This document shows positions 41,313 to 48,367 of a stretch of DNA of 54,384 nucleotides, piece after piece. The stretch is from Myxococcales bacterium UBA5297. GTDB lineage: Bacteria > Myxococcota > Myxococcia > Myxococcales > UBA5297. The stretch covers positions 73,112 to 127,495 of the forward strand of contig DHSB01000076.1 of assembly GCA_002408385.1 (NCBI GenBank). Direction: 5' to 3'. How positions within the stretch are numbered: position 1 is the first letter of the stretch; every line of letters begins with the position of its first letter. A model generated the notes under the pieces. The model was not told the origin of the DNA and did not search any database. It was given only the letters and a program-made list of their open reading frames with translations. The position numbers were made by a program, and so were the translations under genes.

Positions 41313-44300
41313 ATGAGACTTCCTGGTCCTTGGCTGCGCACAGGCCTCGCCGTGTTGATCGCCGGCGCGCTCGGCGCCTGCGAAGAGAGCACCGGCACGC
41401 GGGCGATGGCGATGCAGGTGACCAAGCGCGACCAGCTCGTCGGCGGGCCGCGCGCGCTCGGAGACGTGGGCGACTTCGTCCTCTCCAACGGCCGCATCCG
41501 CGCCGTCGTGCAGGGCGCGTCGGCCTCACGCGGCTTCGGCGTCTTCGGCGGCAGCCTGATCGACGTCGACCTCGAGCGCCCGCGCTCGACCGACGAGGGC
41601 CGCCCTGTCGGCGGCGACGGCCTCGCGGAGATCTTCCCGGCCTTCTTCCTCCAGGGGCTCGAGCCGACCGAGGTCTTCATCAAGTCCGACGGCAGCGACG
41701 GCGGCCCGGCCGTCATCACCGCCCACGGCAAGCCGGCCGAGTTCATCACCCAGGTCAAGCCGGTCAACGAGCTGTTTCTCGGGACCGGCTTCGAGTTCTG
41801 GATCGACTACGTGATCGAGCCGGTACCCGCCGATGCAGGCCCGGAGGTCGGGCGCTCCATCCTCATCCGCGCGACGATGGTCAACGTCTCCGAGGACGAC
41901 ATCTCCTTCGCCGTGGACAGTTTCCCGGTCGGCTTCGGGCTGGTGATGCTCATGGGCTCCGAGCACAAGCTGTTCCTGTCCGGCGAGGCCGGCTGGGACC
42001 TGCGCTACACGCTCGAACGGTCCTACGACAAACCGGTGCCGCTGCCCGGCATCCCCGGCGTCGTCTCGCGCGCCTTGGGTGCCAGCGGCCCGGACGTCTC
42101 GTACATCCTCACGCCCGAGCCCAGCGAGAAGCTCAACTTCGTCTACAACTGCCGCGACGCGAAGGGCAAACCGCTCTACCCGGGCGCCACCAACGACAGC
42201 CTCATCGTGCCCTTCGTCTCCAGCTCGTTCACCGGCGTCTTCTTTCACCGGCCGCCCCGCGTGCTCGCGCCCAAGCGCAAAACCACCTACGAGGCGCGCC
42301 TGTGGGTCGGCACGGGCGACATCGCCTCGGCGCTCAATCTGGCGCTGCAGCACAAGGGCGAGGCGCTCGGCGCCTACACCGCCACGGTCCGCGAGGAGGG
42401 CACCGGCGTGCCGCTGGCGGACGTGACCGTCTCCATCATCGAGGAGGAGAGCCGCCACGTCGTCACCTCGGCCCGCTCGGGCAAGGACGGCCGGCTCTAC
42501 GCGCGCGTGCCACCGGGCCGCTACCTCGCCGCCGCCGTCGCCTCGCACCGCTTCACCCGGTACGGCGAGCCCTTCGACATCGCCCGCGACGGGACCGTCC
42601 ACCAGGAGCTGTCCATCGGGCAGACCGCGCATCTGTCGGCGACCGTGATCGACCAAGACGGCCGCCCGGTCCCCGCCAAGCTCTCGATCATCGGCAGCTA
42701 CGGGCCCGAGAACGTCGGCAAGCCGCCGGCCGAGTTCCTCTTCGATCTGAGGATCCGCGAGCCGTTCGTCTTCACCGACAGGCTCGAGGACGACCCCGAG
42801 CGGCCCGAGACGCGCGAGTTCCTCGAGCGCACCCTGCGCACCGGCACCAACGGCCACACCGAGGGCGCGATCCGTCCGGGCAAGTACCGCGTCGTCGCCT
42901 CGCGCGGGCCCTTCTACACGGTTGCCGAGCAGTCGGTGGAGCTCGCCCCCGGCGCCGCGCAGCACCTGCAGTTCCAGCTCGAGAAGGTCGTGGACATGGA
43001 GGGCTATATCGCCGGCGACTTCCACGTGCACACCAAGGCCTCCATCGACGCCACCATGTCCTTCGAGGACCGCGCCCACTCCTTTGCGGCCGAAGGCATC
43101 GACTACATCGCCATCACCGAGCACAACTACGTCAACGACCTGCGCCCGACGCTCGAGCGGACAGGCCTCGCCGACTGGGTCCAGTCGACGGTGGGGCTCG
43201 AGCTGACCACCCTCGAGCTCGGCCACTTCAACGGCTACCCGCTCGCCTACGACCCGGGTCCCATCTCCCACGGCTCGTTCGATTGGTTCCGTCACCCCGC
43301 GCAGACCCTCTTCGACAACTTCCGCAGCCGCTCGATGTTCGAGGACGAGCCGGCCGTCGTGCAGATCAACCACCCGCGCGACACCACCCTCGGCTACTTC
43401 AACGCCTTCAACCTCGACGAGGGCGAGGCCAAGCCGTCGCCGTTCACCGGGTTCGTCAAGCCGCACGGCCCGGAGTTCGAATTCGAGTCCTGGAGCGAGG
43501 ACTTCGATGCCATCGAGCTGATCAACGGCAAGCACACCGAGTTCATCCACACCTACCGTGTCCCCGAGATGCTGCCGCCCCCGCCGCTGCCCGAGCGCAT
43601 CCCCGCCGCCGGCGAGATCGTGCGCGACAAGAACGGCAAGCCCGCCTTCCCCGGCGGTTTCGAGGACTGGTTCGCGATGATGAAGCGCGGCCGCGTCTAC
43701 ACCGGCATGGCCAACTCCGACACGCACGAGCTGCTCGAGAACGAGGCGGGCTATCCGCGCAGCATGGTGCGCATCGGCAAGAGCGTCTCGACCGCGCGCG
43801 CCATCGAGACCCGCGACGTGGTGCGAGGCATCAAGTCTCAGTCGGTGCTGATGACCTACGGCCCGGTCATCGAGGTCTTCGCCAACGGCAAGCCGATGGG
43901 CGAGCTCGTCTCGGCGCCCGGCGGCGAGGTCACCCTCGACATCAAGGTGAAGGCCGCGCCCTGGATCGACGTGACCCGCGTCGAGCTGACCGACTCGCAC
44001 GGCAACAAGGAGAGCCTCCCGGTCACCGGCGAGGGCATCGTGCGGCTCGACACGCAGCTCACCAAGAAGCTGAGCGCCGACACCTTCTTCGTCGTCGAGG
44101 CCTACGGCGAGAAGAGCATGTGGCCGGTCTGCCCGGGCATCGAGATCCCGCCGATGATGATCGACGACGCGGTCGCGGCCATCGGCGGGCCGTTCGGGCT
44201 CGGCGACGACGGCTTCGGCAACCTGCGGCCGGCGCTCGTCCACGACGTGCTGCCCTACGCGCTCACCAACCCGATCTGGATCGACGTCGACGGCGACGGG

Positions 44301-44420
44301 GTGAGCTACGGCAAGGGCGCCCGAAAGGTCCAGGAGCTGCGGCAGGCCCCGCGCACCATCGAGAAAGGCCAGCCGCGCCAGCTCTACTTGCCGCAGCTCC
44401 TCAAGTCGTTGTCGCGTTGA
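41313..44420 (+). CDS. Large lipoprotein with C-terminal PHP (CehA/McbA-like) metallohydrolase domain
   Basis: A 1035-residue exported lipoprotein (lipobox L-G-A-C, Cys23). Residues about 30-560 are beta-rich: a first large domain, then a carboxypeptidase-regulatory-like strand region (about 360-420) with 'V-P-P-G-R-Y' and a similar 'I-R-P-G-K-Y-R' near 530. The PHP phosphoesterase domain (about 565-850) has D-F-H-V-H-T, I-T-E-H-N, Q-I-N-H-P-R and N-S-D-T-H, a complete metal set. A C-terminal beta domain ends the protein. Family members include the carbaryl hydrolase CehA, but the setting between phosphate porin and antiporter genes suggests a phosphodiester or phosphoester substrate (inference). 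GGGAGAG precedes the ATG. Confidence 0.85.
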   Translation: MRLPGPWLRTGLAVLIAGALGACEESTGTRAMAMQVTKRDQLVGGPRALGDVGDFVLSNGRIRAVVQGASASRGFGVFGGSLIDVDLERPRSTDEGRPVGGDGLAEIFPAFFLQGLEPTEVFIKSDGSDGGPAVITAHGKPAEFITQVKPVNELFLGTGFEFWIDYVIEPVPADAGPEVGRSILIRATMVNVSEDDISFAVDSFPVGFGLVMLMGSEHKLFLSGEAGWDLRYTLERSYDKPVPLPGIPGVVSRALGASGPDVSYILTPEPSEKLNFVYNCRDAKGKPLYPGATNDSLIVPFVSSSFTGVFFHRPPRVLAPKRKTTYEARLWVGTGDIASALNLALQHKGEALGAYTATVREEGTGVPLADVTVSIIEEESRHVVTSARSGKDGRLYARVPPGRYLAAAVASHRFTRYGEPFDIARDGTVHQELSIGQTAHLSATVIDQDGRPVPAKLSIIGSYGPENVGKPPAEFLFDLRIREPFVFTDRLEDDPERPETREFLERTLRTGTNGHTEGAIRPGKYRVVASRGPFYTVAEQSVELAPGAAQHLQFQLEKVVDMEGYIAGDFHVHTKASIDATMSFEDRAHSFAAEGIDYIAITEHNYVNDLRPTLERTGLADWVQSTVGLELTTLELGHFNGYPLAYDPGPISHGSFDWFRHPAQTLFDNFRSRSMFEDEPAVVQINHPRDTTLGYFNAFNLDEGEAKPSPFTGFVKPHGPEFEFESWSEDFDAIELINGKHTEFIHTYRVPEMLPPPPLPERIPAAGEIVRDKNGKPAFPGGFEDWFAMMKRGRVYTGMANSDTHELLENEAGYPRSMVRIGKSVSTARAIETRDVVRGIKSQSVLMTYGPVIEVFANGKPMGELVSAPGGEVTLDIKVKAAPWIDVTRVELTDSHGNKESLPVTGEGIVRLDTQLTKKLSADTFFVVEAYGEKSMWPVCPGIEIPPMMIDDAVAAIGGPFGLGDDGFGNLRPALVHDVLPYALTNPIWIDVDGDGVSYGKGARKVQELRQAPRTIEKGQPRQLYLPQLLKSLSR

Positions 44421-44540
44421 GGCGCGTTCGGCGGCACCGACACCAAGGCACGCAGGACCGGCCTCGCGCCGGCCGCGCGCCTCTCCTTCACCGGACCGCT
44501 CGCGCGGACCGGCAGACCCTCGCATCCGCGGAGACTCCAC

Positions 44541-45455
44541 ATGATCGCTCGCTGTTGCCTTCGACCTCTCGCCACCGGGCTGCTCGCCGGGCTCGCGCTC
44601 GCCGGCTGCGCCCACTCCCAGGCCCTCCCCGCGCCGTCGTTCGAGCCTGTCGCCGGGTTCGACGAGGCGGCCAACGCCCGGCTCGCGCAGTTCTTCGCGG
44701 AGACCAAGGACCACCCGGGGCGCAAGGTCGCGGTCTTCGACGGCGACGGCACCGTCTTCGGCCAGGTGCCCCACTACCTGGCCGACGAGTGCCTCTACGC
44801 CCATGCCAAGGCGCACCCGGAGAAGAAGCCCGAGGTCATCCAGGCGATGCTGCCGCAGTCGAACGTCTCGCACCCCTACGTCCAGAACCGCGTCTTCTTC
44901 TTCGAGGGTGACACGCTCGAGAGCGTGCGTGAGCTCGGCGAGCGCTGCTTTCGCGAGACCTACCCGACCAAGATGTACCCGCCGATGCGCGCGCTCGTCG
45001 ACGAGCTGAAGGAGCACGGCTTCGAGGTCTGGATTGTCACCGCCAGCCCCGAGGCGCTCTACCAGGGCTTCCTCAGCCGCGAGCTGGGCATCCCCATCAC
45101 CAACGTCGTCGGCGTCAAGTCGGTCCTCCACGGCGGGCGCATCACCAACCGCATCATCGCGCCGGTCCCGCAGGACGAGGGCAAGCTCGAGGCCATCGAG
45201 ACCTTCGTGCAGGAGCGGCCGCTGCTCGTCGGCGGCAACAGCCGCGGCGACAAGGAGATGATCGAGTACGCCGCCAAGCTGAGCCTCATCGTCAACCCGG
45301 ACGAGTTCGTCGCCCCGGACCAGAGCGAGAGCGTGGCCGACTACGCCAAGAAGCAGGGCTGGCTCATCGTGCGCGTGCGCGACGTGGCCGAGCCGGGTTT
45401 CCCCGGAGTCTCGACCGCCGACTTCAAGATCAAGCAGAACAAGCCGCACGAATGA
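44541..45455 (+). CDS. HAD-superfamily phosphatase lipoprotein
   Basis: A 304-residue lipoprotein (lipobox L-A-G-C, Cys23) with a haloacid-dehalogenase phosphatase domain. Motif I is V-F-D-G-D-G-T (DxDGT, about residue 68), motif II W-I-V-T-A-S, a Lys lies in the later 'D-E-G-K' region and motif III includes 'G-G-N-S-R-G-D-K-E-M'. It resembles the phosphoserine-phosphatase branch (PSPase-like cap). Export of this fold points to dephosphorylation of small phosphate esters in the periplasm. It follows the PHP lipoprotein gene by 120 bases. Confidence 0.87.
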   Translation: MIARCCLRPLATGLLAGLALAGCAHSQALPAPSFEPVAGFDEAANARLAQFFAETKDHPGRKVAVFDGDGTVFGQVPHYLADECLYAHAKAHPEKKPEVIQAMLPQSNVSHPYVQNRVFFFEGDTLESVRELGERCFRETYPTKMYPPMRALVDELKEHGFEVWIVTASPEALYQGFLSRELGIPITNVVGVKSVLHGGRITNRIIAPVPQDEGKLEAIETFVQERPLLVGGNSRGDKEMIEYAAKLSLIVNPDEFVAPDQSESVADYAKKQGWLIVRVRDVAEPGFPGVSTADFKIKQNKPHE

Positions 45456-45547
45456 CCGTCGTGCGCTCGTAGCGCCCGCGCGCGCCCGAGGGCTCACCCC
45501 CGAGGCGCGCCTCCCTTCCCACCGCCGCAGGCAAGGACCCTCTCCCG

Positions 45548-46918
45548 ATGCCCAGCCCGCTTCTCGCCGTCTTCCGCCCGGCGCCGCACACCGCGCCGCT
45601 GCCCAAGGACCAGGTAGACAAGGCCTACCGGCGCTATCGCCTGCAGGTGATGCTCGCCATCTTCTTCGGCTACGCGAGCTTCTACCTGGTGCGGAAGAAC
45701 TTCTCGCTGGCCAAGCCCTACCTCATCGACGAGCTCGGCTTCTCCAAGGGCGACGTCGGCCTCATCGCCGCTGGCCTGTCGGTCGCCTACGGCCTGAGCA
45801 AGTTCGTGATGGGCAACGTCTCGGACCGCTCGAACCCGCGCTACTTCATGGGTGTCGGCCTCATCCTCTCGGGCCTGGTGAACCTGTTCTTCGGCAACCT
45901 CGCCTCGCTCTGGGCGATGGTGGTGCTGTGGACCCTCAACGGCTGGGTCCAGGGCATGGGCTGGCCTCCCTGCGGGCGCACCATCACGCACTGGTTCTCC
46001 GACCGCGAGCGCGGCACCAAGTTCGCCATCTGGAACATCGCCCACAACGTCGGCGGCGGCATCATCGGGCCCATCGGCTCGCTGGCCATCATCGTCTTCG
46101 CCGGCTGGGCGAGCCTGTTCTACGCGCCCGGCATCATCGCCATCGTCGGCGGCGTGCTCATCATCGTCTTCCTGCGCGACACGCCGCAGTCGGTGGGGCT
46201 GCCGCCCATCGAGCAGTACAAGGACGACTACCCCGAGGTGCAGGTCGACGACCGCGAGCGCGAGCTGTCGGGCAAGGAGATCCTGGTCAAGTACGTGCTG
46301 AACAACCGCGCCCTGTGGATCATCGCCCTCGCCAACGTCTTCGTTTACGTCGTGCGCTACGGCGTGCTCGACTGGGCCCCGACCTACTTGACCGCGATCA
46401 AGGGCGCCTCGCACAACGCCTCGCGCTGGCAGTTCTTCCTCTACGAGTACGCGGGCATCCCGGGGACGCTGTTGGCCGGGTGGATGAGCGATCGCTTCTT
46501 CCACGGCCGGCGCGCGCCGATGTCGGTCTACTACATGGCCGTCGTGACCCTCGCGGTGGTCGTCTACTGGCTCAACCCGGCCGGCAACGCCTGGCTCGAC
46601 TCGGTGGCGCTCTTCGCCATCGGCTTCTTCATCTACGGGCCGGTGATGCTCATCGGCGTCGCCGCGGTCGACTTGGTGCCGAAGAAGGCCGCGGGCACCG
46701 CCGCCGGGTTCACCGGCCTGTTCGGCTACATGGGCGGCGCGGTCATCGCCGAGCTCGGCATCGGCAAGATCGTCGATTGGGCGGGCTGGACCGGCGGGTT
46801 CGTGTTGCTGCTCGCCTCGTGCGTGGCGGCGATCGTGCTGCTCGCCCTCACCTGGAACGTGCACGACCGCTCCGCGCCCAGCGAAGAGAAGGCGACGGGC
46901 GAGCTGGCGCCGGGCTGA
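45548..46918 (+). CDS. glpT: Glycerol-3-phosphate transporter GlpT-like OPA antiporter
   Basis: A 456-residue twelve-helix MFS protein closely following GlpT: an N-terminal 'Y-R-R-Y-R-L-Q-V' region, 'F-F-G-Y-A-S-F-Y-L-V-R-K-N-F' with the substrate Arg, 'N-G-W-V-Q-G-M-G-W-P-P-C-G-R-T', 'W-N-I-A-H-N-V-G-G-G' and 'Y-A-G-I-P-G-T-L-L-A-G-W-M-S-D-R'. It should import glycerol-3-phosphate in exchange for phosphate. It lies 92 bases after the HAD lipoprotein gene, consistent with one operon. AAGGA lies about 10 bases before the ATG. The first antiporter of the locus may have another substrate. Confidence 0.9.
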   Translation: MPSPLLAVFRPAPHTAPLPKDQVDKAYRRYRLQVMLAIFFGYASFYLVRKNFSLAKPYLIDELGFSKGDVGLIAAGLSVAYGLSKFVMGNVSDRSNPRYFMGVGLILSGLVNLFFGNLASLWAMVVLWTLNGWVQGMGWPPCGRTITHWFSDRERGTKFAIWNIAHNVGGGIIGPIGSLAIIVFAGWASLFYAPGIIAIVGGVLIIVFLRDTPQSVGLPPIEQYKDDYPEVQVDDRERELSGKEILVKYVLNNRALWIIALANVFVYVVRYGVLDWAPTYLTAIKGASHNASRWQFFLYEYAGIPGTLLAGWMSDRFFHGRRAPMSVYYMAVVTLAVVVYWLNPAGNAWLDSVALFAIGFFIYGPVMLIGVAAVDLVPKKAAGTAAGFTGLFGYMGGAVIAELGIGKIVDWAGWTGGFVLLLASCVAAIVLLALTWNVHDRSAPSEEKATGELAPG

Positions 46919-46920
46919 GC

Positions 46921-47131
46921 CGAGTGGAGGATGAAGCTCCGACTTCGTCCCCGATGCCGTGCGAGCGGCGGGCGAATGGAGGATGAAGCTCCGGCTTCGT
47001 CGCCGATGCCATGCGGGCGCCGAGCGAATGGAGGATGAAGCTCCAGCTTCGTCGTCCTCGATGCCGTGCGAGCGCCGCGCGAATGGAGGATGAAGCTCCA
47101 GCTTCGTCGCCGATGCCCTGCGAGCGCCAAC
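46921..47131 (+). repeat. Four-copy 52-bp tandem repeat with internal hairpins
   Basis: Copies start at 46921, 46973, 47025 and 47080 (the third is 55 bp because of a 3-bp insertion). Each contains GGATGAAGCTCC followed by a near-complementary AGCTTCGTC, so each RNA copy can fold GAAGCT/AGCTTC, then GATGCCGTGCGAGCG-like sequence. The array starts 2 bases after the glpT stop. Confidence 0.92.
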
Positions 47132-47185
47132 CGAGCTTGCGGGACGGCGGCTCGCCCGTCCTCAATTCGCAGACAGCCGACAGTC

Positions 47186-47214
47186 TTTAACGACCCGCCG
47201 GCTTTCGGTGTAAT
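47186..47214 (+). promoter_or_regulatory. Candidate promoter of the MORN/YwqK-like gene
   Basis: TTTAAC (47186-47191), a 17-bp spacer and TGTAAT (47209-47214; five of six consensus bases). A start near 47221 would leave about 67 bases before ATG 47288. Confidence 0.42.
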
Positions 47215-47287
47215 GGCGAGCGTCCGACAAACCGATGAATGCCTCGACCCCCAGTGCCGTCTCGGTGGCATCGACAGGAGCTCAAAC

Positions 47288-48067
47288 ATGACCCGCATGA
47301 CCCCAGTGCTAGCCAGCATCCTTTCGCTTGCCCTTCTGCTCCCCGGGGCCGAAGCCTTCGCCCGAGCAGGCAAGCGTGACGACCGTGGATCCAGACGCGG
47401 CCATCCGGCGCAGAGCGCGTCGAAGCGCGACTCGAAGCGCGACTCCAAGCGCGACCCGCCGCGCCGAGGTCCGCAGCACCAGGCCGCCCCCGCGCACAGC
47501 CCCTCGCGACACGAGCCGCGCCAGCACCACACTCCGAGGCGCGACCCGCCCGTGGTCCGCCACACCCCGAGGCGCGACGTCCATCACCACCACAACCGGA
47601 TCGTCTACACCCCGCGGCCCATCGTCGTGCATCGCCATCCCCGCTACCATCACCACCGCTCGTGGCGCGTCCTGCCCACGCCGCTGCACTTCGAGCTCAG
47701 CTTCGGGCTGCCCAACGGCTGGCAGGTCACCTACCACCCCAACGGCGCCAAGGAGCTCGAGCTGTACGTTCTCGGCGGCGTGCCGAACGGCAGCTACACG
47801 CGCTGGTACCCCAACGGACTGAAGGCCGAGGAAGGCTTCTATCAAAGCGGAGTGCGTAGCGGCTGGTGGACCACCTGGTACCCCAACGGCATGAAGGAGT
47901 GGCAGGGCTACTACACCGGCGGTCAGCCCACCGGCTGGTGGACGCATTGGTTCGCGAACGGCGTGAAGGCCGAAGAGGGCTACTACAGCAACGGCACCCC
48001 CACCGGCTGGTGGCGCACCTGGCACGAGAACGGCCTGCTCGAGGGCGAAGAGTACCTGGGCGGCTAG
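47288..48067 (+). CDS. Secreted MORN-repeat (YwqK-like) protein with His/Arg-rich region
   Basis: A 259-residue protein with a signal peptide (about 1-23, ending A-E-A). A very basic low-complexity region (about 25-140) follows, with K-R-D-S repeats and His clusters such as H-H-H-H. The C-terminal part has four or five MORN_2 repeats: 'W-Q-V-T-Y-H-P-N-G-A-K-E', 'Y-T-R-W-Y-P-N-G-L-K-A-E', 'W-W-T-T-W-Y-P-N-G-M-K-E', 'W-W-T-H-W-F-A-N-G-V-K-A-E' and 'W-W-R-T-W-H-E-N-G-L'. YwqK relatives are often labelled antitoxins, but a signal peptide argues for an envelope role here. AGGAG precedes the ATG. Confidence 0.85.
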   Translation: MTRMTPVLASILSLALLLPGAEAFARAGKRDDRGSRRGHPAQSASKRDSKRDSKRDPPRRGPQHQAAPAHSPSRHEPRQHHTPRRDPPVVRHTPRRDVHHHHNRIVYTPRPIVVHRHPRYHHHRSWRVLPTPLHFELSFGLPNGWQVTYHPNGAKELELYVLGGVPNGSYTRWYPNGLKAEEGFYQSGVRSGWWTTWYPNGMKEWQGYYTGGQPTGWWTHWFANGVKAEEGYYSNGTPTGWWRTWHENGLLEGEEYLGG

Positions 48068-48086
48068 ACCACCGAGCATCGAGCCG

Positions 48087-48137
48087 GCAGAAGGCGGCAA
48101 CCGCGAGGCATTGGTCCCCGCGCTGCCGCCTTTCTGC
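48087..48137 (+). terminator. Candidate terminator after the MORN gene
   Basis: GCAGAAGGCGGCA (48087-48099) can pair with TGCCGCCTTTCTGC (48124-48137), with one bulge, around a 24-base loop. A T-rich TTCTTCG follows. It begins 19 bases after the stop codon. Confidence 0.5.
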
Positions 48138-48234
48138 TTCTTCGTCGCGCGGCAGCACGATTTTCGAAGGGCCGGCCTTCGTGCCCGCCGCCGGGCCCCC
48201 TCGTATCGCCCGCGCCTCGACTCGATTCCAGGAC

Positions 48235-48302
48235 GGGCGCATCCCTATCGCGCCCCTACCATCCTGCGACCGATCGCTTGGGTTCCGGGCGAAGCCCGCG
48301 GG
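48235..48302 (-). repeat. Dispersed repeat family B, copy 2 (inverted)
   Basis: Contains CGCGCCCCTACCATCC and CGACCGATCGCTTGGGTTCC, the reverse complement of the family B copy at 40981-41044. It lies in the gap before the histidine kinase gene and overlaps the longest possible upstream extension of that gene's frame. The rest of 48068-48367 holds the terminator above and no coding signal. Confidence 0.8.
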
Positions 48303-48367
48303 CTGTGTCCGAGCGAGGTTCTCGTCCGCCTGCTGTCTGCCCCAGCGCCAGTGCCCATCGTCAACTC

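Noticed and set aside
41526..45497. 1323-codon minus-strand frame opposite the PHP and HAD lipoprotein genes
   Set aside because: Two well-supported genes lie on the other strand; the translation is composition-driven (Val/Leu/Arg/Asp) with no domain.
46921..47131. CRISPR array
   Set aside because: The repeats are directly adjacent 52-bp units without variable spacers and no cas genes are near.
47288..48067. Toxin-antitoxin module based on the YwqK-like label
   Set aside because: The protein has a signal peptide and no toxin gene is adjacent.
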